64,000 nt of DNA. Origin: an uncultured Bacilli bacterium (GTDB lineage: Bacteria > Bacillota_I > Bacilli_A > RF39 > UBA660). Below the pieces are notes generated by a model. It was given only the letters and a program-made list of their open reading frames with translations. It was not told where the DNA came from and made no database searches. The stretch is taken from contig CAKOQQ010000003.1 of NCBI GenBank assembly GCA_934101425.1, forward strand, positions 62,001 through 126,000, written 5' to 3'. This document shows positions 14,941-23,344 of this stretch, in pieces (the first letter of the stretch is position 1; the number at the start of each line of letters is the position of its first letter). The position numbers were made by a program, and so were the translations under genes.

Positions 14941-16281
14941 TTATAACTCTAAAGTTTCTACAGGATGAACTGAGGCAACTGGATTAACATTTTGTACTTG
15001 ACTGCTAGGTGCAGGAGTACTTTGAACGTTTGGAGTTACACTTGGTGTAGGATTTACTTGTTGCACTACAGTTTGTGTTTGATTAACGTTATTAACTAAA
15101 TTTGGATTAACATTATTTGATGGAGGTGTTACAGCACTTACAGCTGCACTCTTATCCATAGCTTCTAACTTTTGTAATTCTGCTTCTGTATCTTTTGGCT
15201 TATTTTCATGATTACCATAAATATCAGCACTATGAATCATCTCATCAGTTAATTTAACCCCTTGTACTTCTAAATAATCTATTAAATAAGGACTAGGATT
15301 ACTTCTTATAACATCACCATCAGCAGTTCTTCTATAAATAACGTTATATTCTGCCTTATTATCTTTAGTAACATGGAATTCAGTTACTTCACCAATTTCT
15401 CTTCTAAATCCTCCAGTTTTTTTATCTTGATAACCTCTTATATATATACCGATTTGAATATATCTATAAATAGATTTTAAGAATTGTTCAATATCTTGAT
15501 TTGTTTCCATCAAACTATACATACGATCTGGTATAGCAGATGCTTTATCAGCATGGATAGTTGATAAAATATAGTGTCCTGAAGAAATAGAGTTTCTTAC
15601 TGCAAGTACTGCTTCAGCACTACGAACTTCGGATAATAGTATCCATTTTGGGTTCTGTCTCATACAAGTTACAAGAACATCACTATAAGAAGCTATATTA
15701 TTAGTTTTCATAGCAACAATATCTCTAGTTGGGAATATTCTATCCAAGTGAAGTTCTAGTGTATCTTCTATTGTAATAACTTTTTCATTTTCTTTTATTT
15801 TTGATGCCAAATATTTAACAAATTCTGTTTTCCCAGAACCAGTTTCACCACATACAATAATATTGCAATGTCCTTCAATACATTTCATAAGTAAATCATG
15901 TATATCTAGTGATATATAGTCATCTTTTATAATTTTATCTTTTTCAAGTCTTATCTTTGCTGGTGTCTTTCTCATTACACAAGCAATGCCGTTTCTAGCT
16001 ATTGAATCATGTACAAAGTTAAGACGTAATTCAGCACTTTCAGCATCTAGAAATGGATGGGCCATATTAAATGTTTTACCCATTACGTTAGAGCATTGAA
16101 ATGCTAATTTTTCCATAAATGCATTATTGATTTCTGGATCTTCGACTCTATAAATACCTTTTGATAATGTTTTTAACCAAACTTGTCCACCATTACTATA
16201 AGAAATATCGGTTACATCGTCATCATCCAAATATTTTTTGGCAGGGCCAAAATCCATTTGGGAAAACATATTATCATTCAT
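14941..16281 (-). CDS. tadA: TadA/CpaF-family secretion ATPase with low-complexity tail
   Basis: A type II/IV secretion ATPase of the CpaF/TadA branch. Seen motifs are Walker A CGETGSGKTEF near residue 145, the Asp box TIEDTLEL, the Walker B region WILLSEVRSAEAVLAVRNSISSG, and the His box STIHAD. It powers pilus extension from the cytoplasm. The last 65-70 residues are an unusual Pro/Val/Asn/Gln-rich tail (TPPSNN, VQQVNPTPSV, QSTPAPSSQ) that canonical CpaF lacks. The RBS lies inside the last codons of cpaB, one base separates the two genes, so translation is coupled. Confidence 0.9.
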   Translation of the reverse strand: MNDNMFSQMDFGPAKKYLDDDDVTDISYSNGGQVWLKTLSKGIYRVEDPEINNAFMEKLAFQCSNVMGKTFNMAHPFLDAESAELRLNFVHDSIARNGIACVMRKTPAKIRLEKDKIIKDDYISLDIHDLLMKCIEGHCNIIVCGETGSGKTEFVKYLASKIKENEKVITIEDTLELHLDRIFPTRDIVAMKTNNIASYSDVLVTCMRQNPKWILLSEVRSAEAVLAVRNSISSGHYILSTIHADKASAIPDRMYSLMETNQDIEQFLKSIYRYIQIGIYIRGYQDKKTGGFRREIGEVTEFHVTKDNKAEYNVIYRRTADGDVIRSNPSPYLIDYLEVQGVKLTDEMIHSADIYGNHENKPKDTEAELQKLEAMDKSAAVSAVTPPSNNVNPNLVNNVNQTQTVVQQVNPTPSVTPNVQSTPAPSSQVQNVNPVASVHPVETLEL

Positions 16282-16282
16282 A

Positions 16283-17131
16283 TTACGCCTCCGTTTCAGA
16301 ATCTGTTTTATTTTTATCTTTATCTTTATCTATTTCTAATTCATTTTCATATGTAGAATCAATATCAGCCGTATTAGCTTTTATAAATTCTTTTAAAGCT
16401 TCAGAAGATAATCTAGTTTCACCACTGATTTTGACATCTCCACCATATGGAACAATAACTACATTTACATTTTGAATAAATGTTGCTCTTGTAAGCATCA
16501 TAAATGGATTATCTTCTCCTTCTGCATCTAATCCAAATAAAATACTTGATGGAATTCTGTCTTCACTAGTATTTTCAAATACTGATTTACCAGCTGAATC
16601 CTTAACTGTAATTATTTTTACTTTTTCAATTAATTTAGCAATAAAAGGTTTTCCGTCTTCACTTTCACCTTTAATATAAATATCTATATATGAGTCTGGA
16701 AGCAATGAGTTTCCATATGTACTATCCATATCTACTTTCATATATACTGGTTTTTCATTTTCTTTTAATTGTGATAAGCCATAATTAGGTAATGATTTTT
16801 CATCCACTATAGCAGACTTAAAAAACATGCTTCCTTTTGGAATATAAGCATTAACATTAGTATACTTTCCAACTATTAAACCAGAACTTAATAATACTTC
16901 ATCATTTACTGCTATACTTGGAACAGATAATGTTGTAACCATTTGAGATGTTATAAGTGTTCTAGGTTGAATATTTTCTGCTGCAACTGGAACATCAAGT
17001 GGTGTAACAGCTTGTTCAATTTGACTATTATATCCGAAATATAATAAAACCATAATAAGTAAAACACCTATAATTGTTACTGTATTTCTATTTTGTAATA
17101 TTTTTTTTAATTTAAACGCAATCCCATTCAT
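16283..17131 (-). CDS. cpaB: CpaB/RcpC-like pilus assembly protein (SAF domain)
   Basis: An N-terminal membrane helix (about 17-34) is followed by a SAF-type domain beginning VPVAAENIQPRTLITSQMV, the CpaB/RcpC signature for a periplasm-facing carbohydrate-binding-like fold. The C-terminal 30 residues are Asp/Glu/Lys-rich. In diderms CpaB works with the secretin CpaC; no secretin is present here, as expected for a single-membrane cell, so the protein probably contacts peptidoglycan or organises the extracellular part of the pilus base. It lies between the TadE-like gene and the ATPase gene. Confidence 0.85.
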   Translation of the reverse strand: MNGIAFKLKKILQNRNTVTIIGVLLIMVLLYFGYNSQIEQAVTPLDVPVAAENIQPRTLITSQMVTTLSVPSIAVNDEVLLSSGLIVGKYTNVNAYIPKGSMFFKSAIVDEKSLPNYGLSQLKENEKPVYMKVDMDSTYGNSLLPDSYIDIYIKGESEDGKPFIAKLIEKVKIITVKDSAGKSVFENTSEDRIPSSILFGLDAEGEDNPFMMLTRATFIQNVNVVIVPYGGDVKISGETRLSSEALKEFIKANTADIDSTYENELEIDKDKDKNKTDSETEA

Positions 17132-17144
17132 CTTTTTATCCTCC

Positions 17145-17555
17145 TTAATTTAACTCATCATATGGTGATTCTAATATTGCATCAAGTGTTTGAGTTATTT
17201 CATATGTTTCATTTTTACCAAAAGCACCTCCAGTTACCTTAGAAGTAACTTGAATACTTACTTTAGGTGGTAATTCATTAACATCATATATTTCAATTTC
17301 ATAAGTCGCTGATGCAGCTGAATCTGCAAATCTTCTTACAAAATTTTCTACAAACTTTTCTCTATCGATTCTAATAACACCATCTTTACGATAAGCAGCT
17401 AAATCAACAGCATCATACATTGCTGCTTTGGCAGATTCTCTAAGTAATGTTAAATCGCTTGAATCTTTATTTGTAATGTTTTGAAATAACATAATTAGTG
17501 CAATTCCAATAGCTCCTGCAGCTATAATTGCAATCCCCCACATAGACTCTTTCAT
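17145..17555 (-). CDS. TadE-like pilin opening the Tad operon
   Basis: A 136-residue protein with a very short leader (MKESMWG), an N-terminal hydrophobic helix and a soluble domain without cysteines. The segment LRESAKAAMYDAVDLAAYR and the final beta-rich half resemble TadE/TadG-like pseudopilins. It is the first gene after a recognisable promoter and lies 13 bp before cpaB. A minor pilin or initiator of the pilus is likely. It is not clearly paralogous to the two minor pilins downstream. Confidence 0.55.
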   Translation of the reverse strand: MKESMWGIAIIAAGAIGIALIMLFQNITNKDSSDLTLLRESAKAAMYDAVDLAAYRKDGVIRIDREKFVENFVRRFADSAASATYEIEIYDVNELPPKVSIQVTSKVTGGAFGKNETYEITQTLDAILESPYDELN

Positions 17556-17588
17556 ATTTCACCATACCTTCTTACTTTATACATATTT

Positions 17589-17617
17589 ATTTTACTATAA
17601 TTTTTTTGTTTTAGCAA
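17589..17617 (-). promoter_or_regulatory. promoter of the Tad operon
   Basis: TTGCTA, 17-base spacer, TAAAAT, ending about 34 bp before the TadE-like start. The -35 abuts the stop codon of the preceding gene, so the Tad genes can be expressed separately from the two upstream membrane-protein genes. Confidence 0.5.
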
Positions 17618-18271
17618 TCACTCAATCTTAAAATTATCTTTTTGTTTTAAAATTAAAATCAAGATAAGTATTCCAATTAGTGCTGATATATAATAAGCGT
17701 TATAACGTAGTATAAAAGAAATAACTAATCCTAAATAATATTGAAAATCTTTTGTATCTTCATCATCGGTTATAATATTTGGTTCTTTTTCTTTTTTATA
17801 CTTTAATACTAACTCTTTAAACTTGTCATATGTAATAGGGGCTGTCCTCCATTTTTGACATAATTCAAACTCTTCAATACCTTTACATAATTCATCAGTA
17901 CTATAACTATTATACCCAGGAGTTGTTTTATATAGCGTTAAAACAAACTCATCCTTGCAACTAGATGTGTTTCCATATATATTAAATTTATAACTTACAC
18001 CCGGCAAAAAATTATTCATAGTAATTTCTTTAGTATTATTTGAAAAAATATATTTGTTATTAAATACATCATATATTTTTATATTATCATGAAGATTAGT
18101 AAGTGTAATAGTAAATCTAACATTGTTATTTTTGTCATAATAATAGTCATAAGTAATATCAACATTCTTAGCAATGGTATTTAATCTATTAATTTCAGCT
18201 TTTGTACATGCGCTTACTATAGAAGGAACAAATAAAAATATAAATGTAAATATAATTAAACCTTTTTTCAT
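17618..18271 (-). CDS. single-pass surface protein of unknown function
   Basis: I do not recognise a family. The protein has a signal peptide (MKKGLIIFTFIFLFVPSIVSA), a Tyr-rich beta-type extracellular domain of about 165 residues with four cysteines after the signal (ACTK, SSCKD, ELCKG, ELCQKW), and one membrane helix at about 185-208 ending in a short basic tail, so a type I topology. It lies 12 bp after the multi-helix protein gene and just before the Tad promoter. A role in the pilus/secretion complex is possible from context only. Confidence 0.6.
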   Translation of the reverse strand: MKKGLIIFTFIFLFVPSIVSACTKAEINRLNTIAKNVDITYDYYYDKNNNVRFTITLTNLHDNIKIYDVFNNKYIFSNNTKEITMNNFLPGVSYKFNIYGNTSSCKDEFVLTLYKTTPGYNSYSTDELCKGIEEFELCQKWRTAPITYDKFKELVLKYKKEKEPNIITDDEDTKDFQYYLGLVISFILRYNAYYISALIGILILILILKQKDNFKIE

Positions 18272-18283
18272 TTTTCTCCCCCC

Positions 18284-19882
18284 CTATTTTATTTTATATC
18301 TATATACCTTATTTCTAAGTTTTATTTCTAAATAGACTTTATTACTAGATAAGATTTCTTTTTTTATTTCTAAATAATAAATATCATTTAAATTAACTTT
18401 ATCACTAGTAATATTAGAATTCTTAAATTCATAAATATAATCTTTATCATCTATTTGATATACAATTCTACCAAATTTACTCATAAAAGTTTCGAATCTA
18501 TAAACTCCACTGTTTATACTTTTAAGTTCTACTTTTCCATTTATATTTAATAAAGCTTTATCGTAATTTTCATCAATATTAGGAACTATGTATTCAAAAG
18601 AATCATAGTACTCATTTCTACTTATTTTTTTCTTGTAATTTATTTTAAATCTTTTTGCAATATTTAAACTACTAATATTCAAAGTAGTACCCTTAAATAT
18701 AGTATTATCAATAACTAATTCTTCATTTAAATTCTTAGAAATAGTATCTACGTTATCTAAATTTATAGTAGTTATTCCTACATCAACATAATTATTTTTT
18801 AATCTTTCTTTAGCATCTTGATAATTTTCAGCAAATCTAAATGTTAATTTATTTGTATCATAATAGCTATCAATTTCAAACATAAATAAATATGTACTTA
18901 CATTAGTCGTTATTTTTTCTCCTGTATAAACTACACCTAAATCAAAAAATTCTTCTTTATATTTTGATATATGATAGAAACTATGACCATTTAAAACTAA
19001 TTGTAAATTTCTAGAATCTAATACCTTATCTTCCAATAAACAGCTTACCTCTGCTTCTACTATTATAAACTTTTTATCTTTATCAATTGTATTACCTTTA
19101 TAATCCTTTGAAGTAACATATGCATTTTTAAGAGTAACCATATAATTTTCAGTAGTAAATGTATCATATATATGATAAGTATCATCTTTTCTAAAAATCA
19201 AATATAAAGTAGTTGAAATAAATACAATTCCTACAATAACAAATATACAATTATATAATAATTGATGCTCAATGTAATTATATCTTGCAAACCTTCTTGT
19301 TCTTCTAAATCTTCTATCTACTTTATTAGTATCAACTTGTATAGATATTTCTACTTCTTCATTATCAGCACTTGTAGTTTCTAATTCTTGTAAATCTTTA
19401 CCAAAATCAAACTTCTTAACATCAAATCCTATACCTCTTATAGAATTTACTAAAAGAGTATATGCTTGAAGAATTATTGAGAAGAATAAAAAGTCTCTTA
19501 TAAGTCCTATTTTTTGTGAATCAATTATTTCAGTTTCCATCTTAACAACAGTACTTAAAGATATATTGTATAAAACTACTATTGTAGCAGCCATAAAGAT
19601 TACTAAAAAGTAAAATATAGTTGGCTTCTTTTTTCTTACCAATACTAAGAGTACAACTAATACAACAAGTACCATAAGTATAGGCAAAATAAACATCCAC
19701 CTATTAAATAGTTGACTAGAATAATTCTCATAATAAAGAACTTCAGAAGTATTCATATATGATACAAAGAACTTAGCTAATGAAACAGTATGTTTAATTA
19801 TATAAAAATTTATAAAAGCTAAAATTATATGCAATAACTTAAAATGTTTTATTAAAAAAGCATATGGCTTTCTAAGTATCAT
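18284..19882 (-). CDS. polytopic membrane protein with large extracellular domain
   Basis: I do not recognise a family. Residues 10-165 hold four membrane helices (for example FILPILMVLVVLVVLLVLV and YFLVIFMAATIVVLYNIS). A charged cytoplasmic linker of about 50 residues follows (the segment RRFRRTRRFARYNYIEHQLL), then a fifth helix at about 212-235 and roughly 290 residues outside with beta-rich, Tyr/Asn-rich character and only one cysteine. It starts a two-gene unit with the 217-residue protein and precedes the Tad cluster. It could be an accessory or sensor component, but nothing in the sequence proves it. Confidence 0.6.
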   Translation of the reverse strand: MILRKPYAFLIKHFKLLHIILAFINFYIIKHTVSLAKFFVSYMNTSEVLYYENYSSQLFNRWMFILPILMVLVVLVVLLVLVRKKKPTIFYFLVIFMAATIVVLYNISLSTVVKMETEIIDSQKIGLIRDFLFFSIILQAYTLLVNSIRGIGFDVKKFDFGKDLQELETTSADNEEVEISIQVDTNKVDRRFRRTRRFARYNYIEHQLLYNCIFVIVGIVFISTTLYLIFRKDDTYHIYDTFTTENYMVTLKNAYVTSKDYKGNTIDKDKKFIIVEAEVSCLLEDKVLDSRNLQLVLNGHSFYHISKYKEEFFDLGVVYTGEKITTNVSTYLFMFEIDSYYDTNKLTFRFAENYQDAKERLKNNYVDVGITTINLDNVDTISKNLNEELVIDNTIFKGTTLNISSLNIAKRFKINYKKKISRNEYYDSFEYIVPNIDENYDKALLNINGKVELKSINSGVYRFETFMSKFGRIVYQIDDKDYIYEFKNSNITSDKVNLNDIYYLEIKKEILSSNKVYLEIKLRNKVYRYKIK

Positions 19883-19925
19883 ACGAGTCCCCTCCTACTA
19901 TCACAATTATACTATATTTGTATAT

Positions 19926-19976
19926 AAAAAAAAAGATATTATTTATATGCTTTACACATATATAATACCTTTTTTA
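19926..19976 (-). terminator. terminator downstream of tRNA-Leu
   Basis: An AT-rich hairpin (AAAAAGGTATTATATATG / CATATAAATAATATCTTTTT, a few mismatches) followed by a T-run on the minus strand, 40 bp after the tRNA 3' end and before the gene for the polytopic membrane protein. Confidence 0.65.
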
Positions 19977-20016
19977 TTTATTAAAAATATATAATTTATA
20001 TTAAATAAATCTAATA

Positions 20017-20102
20017 TGGTGCTCGTGGTCGGACTCGAACCGACACGGCTTTGGGCCAATAGATTTTGAGTCTATCACGTCTACCAATTCCATCACACGA
20101 GC
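20017..20102 (-). tRNA. tRNA-Leu (anticodon CAA)
   Basis: The 86-nt transcript starts GCTCGTG and ends CACGAGC-A-CCA, so the acceptor stem is perfect and CCA is encoded. The anticodon arm is ATAGA-CTCAAAA-TCTAT, giving anticodon CAA for UUG codons. A long variable arm (class II) and the T-loop GGTTCGAGTCC are present, as expected for tRNA-Leu. Confidence 0.95.
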
Positions 20103-20111
20103 AGTAAGTTA

Positions 20112-20120
20112 ATTATATCA
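20112..20120 (-). promoter_or_regulatory. extended -10 promoter of tRNA-Leu
   Basis: TGATATAAT lies 10 bp upstream of the mature tRNA 5' end, in the gap after scpB. The -35 region is poor. Confidence 0.5.
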
Positions 20121-20138
20121 CAAATTAACTATTTTGTA

Positions 20139-20696
20139 TTAATTTTCTTTATATTTTGAATCATATAATTCTACTTCGTCATTACTTTCATTTGAAATTA
20201 TTTCTAATTTAGGTAATTCATCTATACTCTTTAAACCTAAATAATCTAAAAATCCATTAGTAATACCATATAATATAGGTCTACCAGGAAGTTCAGAACG
20301 ACCAACTTCTTCAATTAAATTTAAAAAAGTAAGTTTTCTAATTGCATATGTACTATCTACACCTCTGATTTCTTCTATTTTACTTCTAGTAATAGGCATA
20401 TTATAAGCTATAATAGCTAGTACTTCTAAAGATGACTGAGATAAACTATCATTTTTTTCTATATCAACCATTTTTTTATAATATTCATTATGTTCTTTTT
20501 TAGTAACTAACTTATATTTACCACCTAATAATTCTAAATTAATACCCCTTTTACTATCCTTTAAGCTATTAGAGTATGAAACTAATAAATTATCTAATTC
20601 TTCACTATTTATTTCTAATATTTCAAGTAATCTATCTTTTGAAATACCGTCATCGCCACAAACAAATAGTATTCCTTCTAATACTCCCTCTAACAT
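20139..20696 (-). CDS. scpB: segregation and condensation protein ScpB
   Basis: ScpB binds ScpA and the SMC ATPase to form the bacterial condensin that organises and segregates the chromosome. The 185-residue protein has the two winged-helix domains typical of the family; the stretch SLEVLAIIAYNMPITRSKIEEIRGVDS followed by LIEEVGRSELPGRPILYG is diagnostic and includes the conserved GRPxLYG. A short acidic tail ends the protein. It lies 3 bp after scpA. Confidence 0.95.
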   Translation of the reverse strand: MLEGVLEGILFVCGDDGISKDRLLEILEINSEELDNLLVSYSNSLKDSKRGINLELLGGKYKLVTKKEHNEYYKKMVDIEKNDSLSQSSLEVLAIIAYNMPITRSKIEEIRGVDSTYAIRKLTFLNLIEEVGRSELPGRPILYGITNGFLDYLGLKSIDELPKLEIISNESNDEVELYDSKYKEN

Positions 20697-20699
20697 AAA

Positions 20700-21407
20700 T
20701 CACCTACCTAGTATATATATTTCTTTAAAATTATTTTCTTGTTCAATAAGTACTTCTTGTTTTCTAACCAAATCTAATACCGCTAAAAAAGTTACAACAA
20801 TATAATCTTTAGTATGGATATCAAATAGTGTAGTAAATTCTACTTTTTTATTTTTTTTAAGTAAAGATTTAATTGCGACTTCTCTTTCTAAAGTAGAATA
20901 TTCTTTAGTTGTAATCTTAGTAGATAATGGTTTTAAAAATTCTTTTTTCTCCATAAACACTGAAAAAGCTTTTAAAATATCATCTACACCCACATTAACA
21001 TCAATTTCATCACTTTTAAATTCATCTAAATTAGTTGGCATCTTTGTATGAATTTCTTTTCTTTCTTCTTCATATTCTCTAAATACTTCTGTCATTTTTT
21101 TATAACTTTCATATTCTAATAATCTACGAATTAACTCTTCTTTAGGATCCTCTTCTTCTACTAATTCTTTTTCTTCCTTTTTGGGCAACAAATTATTTGA
21201 TTTCATTTCAATAAGTTCTGCAGCCATTACTAAATATTCAGATGCAATATCTAAATTCATTTCTTCCATTTTGTTAATATAATCTAAATATTGTTTAGTA
21301 ATTTCATCTATTTTTATATCTTCTATCTTTATATTTGATTCTTTTATTAAATGAAGTAATAAGTCTAAAGGTCCTTCAAATTCATTTATTTTTACACTAT
21401 ATTCCAT
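20700..21407 (-). CDS. scpA: segregation and condensation protein ScpA
   Basis: The kleisin subunit of the SMC-ScpAB complex. The N-terminus carries the family signature FEGPLDLLLHLIKESNI and DIKIDEITKQYLDYI, then EYLVMAAELIEMKSN; the C-terminal winged helix includes FLAVLDLVRKQEV. Length 235 is normal. A terminator lies between it and the gene upstream, so scpA-scpB is its own unit. Confidence 0.95.
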   Translation of the reverse strand: MEYSVKINEFEGPLDLLLHLIKESNIKIEDIKIDEITKQYLDYINKMEEMNLDIASEYLVMAAELIEMKSNNLLPKKEEKELVEEEDPKEELIRRLLEYESYKKMTEVFREYEEERKEIHTKMPTNLDEFKSDEIDVNVGVDDILKAFSVFMEKKEFLKPLSTKITTKEYSTLEREVAIKSLLKKNKKVEFTTLFDIHTKDYIVVTFLAVLDLVRKQEVLIEQENNFKEIYILGR

Positions 21408-21440
21408 ACAAACACCTTAATAATTATAACATTTTTAATA

Positions 21441-21466
21441 AATAAAAAAAAGGCATTTTTGCCTTT
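21441..21466 (-). terminator. terminator upstream of scpA
   Basis: AAAGGCA-AAA-TGCCTTT followed by a T-run on the minus strand; it overlaps the stop codon of the 75-residue membrane protein. Confidence 0.85.
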
Positions 21467-21692
21467 ATTTAAAAAGTACTGGTAATAAAACTATAAATAA
21501 TATTATGATACCAAAAAATAATATTATAAATAATGTATCTTTTTTATTCTTTGATTTATTATCAACTAAGTCTTTTTCTATTTTTTCTAAAGATAAAAGT
21601 TCTGCACTTTTTATATCATCATCAGTTAAAGATATATCATCTTCTTTAACTTCAACTTTTTCAATTATATCATCAGTTTCTACTCTAGCCAC
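21465..21692 (-). CDS. small tail-anchored membrane protein
   Basis: A 75-residue protein with an acidic N-terminal half (EKVEVKEDDISLTDDDIKSA) and a C-terminal hydrophobic helix (FIILFFGIIILFIVLLPVLF), so probably anchored by its tail with the acidic part in the cytoplasm. It follows the 241-residue membrane protein by 8 bp. I do not recognise a family. Confidence 0.6.
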   Translation of the reverse strand: MARVETDDIIEKVEVKEDDISLTDDDIKSAELLSLEKIEKDLVDNKSKNKKDTLFIILFFGIIILFIVLLPVLFK

Positions 21693-21700
21693 ATTATCAC

Positions 21701-22426
21701 CTACTTACATGTATATCCGTTTTTTTCTAAACTTCTTTGAATTACGCCTATATTATCACTAGTATCAAAAGGCATTATTTCTTCTATTTTGTTAATATCA
21801 CTTTTTCTAGCTACTGTTAAATCTATCACTTGTGTAAATGTTCCATCAGTATTATTTTTTATTTCAGAACCTTCAAAACTAGAAGCATTATCAATATATG
21901 CCATTGTAGAAGTTTCAAGTTTAGCTAATTCTTCTTTAGCTTCATCACTAAGTTTAGATGAATCTAACGCTTTTATTTCATAAGTTATTTTATATGCGTA
22001 TTTTTTATAATTTACAATAAACTTATAATCATATGCATATAAGTTTTCATCATTTTTCTTAGAACAACTTAAAACGATTTCCTTATCTTCTTCTACTGGA
22101 GCAGGGTTATTAGTTTCACCATTATCACTAGAACTTGGTAATTTATATTTCTTTTTTGATATTAAATTAGATATATTATCCAAATTAAATACTACTAAAA
22201 TCATTGTTATCGCTAATAGAATAATCATAAGATCTTCATTTTTAACCCATGGAATTATTCTTTTACTTTCTTTTTTTTCTACTTTCACTTCTTCTACAGG
22301 AACTTCTATTTCCTCTTTTTTAGGTTCATCTATTTTTAACTCAATTTCATTGTTAACAATTTTAACACCATTATCTTCCATATTAGGATTAGTATTATTT
22401 TCTACATTATTATTTTTATTATCCAT
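21701..22426 (-). CDS. membrane protein with acidic cytoplasmic and extracellular domains
   Basis: The N-terminal 60 residues are Glu/Asn/Lys-rich and cytoplasmic, a single helix lies at about 67-88 (LMIILLAITMILVVF), and about 150 residues are outside with two cysteines (VLSCSKK and the last residues GYTCK). The extracellular part looks like a small lipoprotein-like beta domain (YDYKFIVNYKKYAYKITYEI). Function unknown. It shares an operon with the 75-residue protein. Confidence 0.55.
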   Translation of the reverse strand: MDNKNNNVENNTNPNMEDNGVKIVNNEIELKIDEPKKEEIEVPVEEVKVEKKESKRIIPWVKNEDLMIILLAITMILVVFNLDNISNLISKKKYKLPSSSDNGETNNPAPVEEDKEIVLSCSKKNDENLYAYDYKFIVNYKKYAYKITYEIKALDSSKLSDEAKEELAKLETSTMAYIDNASSFEGSEIKNNTDGTFTQVIDLTVARKSDINKIEEIMPFDTSDNIGVIQRSLEKNGYTCK

Positions 22427-22451
22427 AATCTAACCTACTTTCTATTTTGAT

Positions 22452-22494
22452 TATATCAAAAAAAAGAAAAAAAAGAAATAACATTTTATTTCTT
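22452..22494 (-). terminator. terminator of the lipid-kinase operon
   Basis: AAGAAATA / TATTTCTT with a long T-rich tail on the minus strand, overlapping the last codons of the diacylglycerol-kinase-like gene. Confidence 0.7.
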
Positions 22495-23343
22495 ATTAGA
22501 TTTTACTGTATACTCAGTTACACCTAGTATTGTTTCACCATCTATTTGAAGAGCTACTGGTCTATCAAATTCAACTTTTACTTCATGTGCTGTATACAAA
22601 TCAACTATTTTTTTAAATCTTATATGTTCTCCTTTAAATACTGTTGCAAAGGCTGTTAAAACTTTTAATTTTATCATTCCATGTAAAACAACTACAGTTA
22701 AACTTCTATCACTATTTAATCTATTTTGGTATGGTGCAATCATCATACCACCACCATAATATCTACCATTCATAGTTGATGCTAGCCAAACTTTTTTATA
22801 TGCGTGTTTAACTGAATCCACAGTAACAATTGCATTAGTAGGTTTATAATCATATAAAAGCCCTTTTAAAGCTATTTTAGTATAATTTACTGGTTTAGTG
22901 CTCTTTTTTCTATGTAAGTCTCCCATTTCACAGCAATAACCATCTATACCATATCCAATACCATTTATAAATTTATATTCTTTTCCCTTCACTATAACTG
23001 TAGGTAAATCTTTTAAATATTCATTTATTAAATGTGGACCTTCTCCTTTTCCTTTAAATACATCATTATAAAAATCATTTCCACTACCTGTAGAATAATA
23101 TAAAATATTATTTTTATATTTTATACCATCTGTATGATTTATAAAATAATTTAAAGTTCCGTCTCCTCCACATATTATTATATCTTCACCTTTAGTCATA
23201 CTTAAAAACTTTTTAAAATCAGTTATTTTAGGCATACTAAAGTAAATTAATTCATCATTTAATATGCTATTTAATTTTCTAGCATATTCTTCTCCTTTTC
23301 CATTTCCTGAATATGGATTAAATAAAACATAATACTTCTTCAT
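22486..23343 (-). CDS. diacylglycerol/lipid kinase family protein
   Basis: A soluble lipid kinase of the DagK/YegS fold, which phosphorylates diacylglycerol or a related lipid at the inner membrane face. The nucleotide-binding motif GGDGTLNYFIN at about residue 58 and STGSGNDF at about 85 are seen, as are the NPYSGNGKG start and the C-terminal LQIDGE. Length 285 is usual. It lies 1 bp after the PlsC-like acyltransferase gene, consistent with phosphatidate recycling. The exact substrate cannot be read from sequence. Confidence 0.85.
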   Translation of the reverse strand: MKKYYVLFNPYSGNGKGEEYARKLNSILNDELIYFSMPKITDFKKFLSMTKGEDIIICGGDGTLNYFINHTDGIKYKNNILYYSTGSGNDFYNDVFKGKGEGPHLINEYLKDLPTVIVKGKEYKFINGIGYGIDGYCCEMGDLHRKKSTKPVNYTKIALKGLLYDYKPTNAIVTVDSVKHAYKKVWLASTMNGRYYGGGMMIAPYQNRLNSDRSLTVVVLHGMIKLKVLTAFATVFKGEHIRFKKIVDLYTAHEVKVEFDRPVALQIDGETILGVTEYTVKSNKK

Positions 23344-23344
23344 A

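Noticed and set aside
1..20000. A complete conjugative element
   Set aside because: No relaxase, coupling protein, integrase, single-strand-binding protein or origin of transfer is visible; the left flank beyond the window might still hold them.
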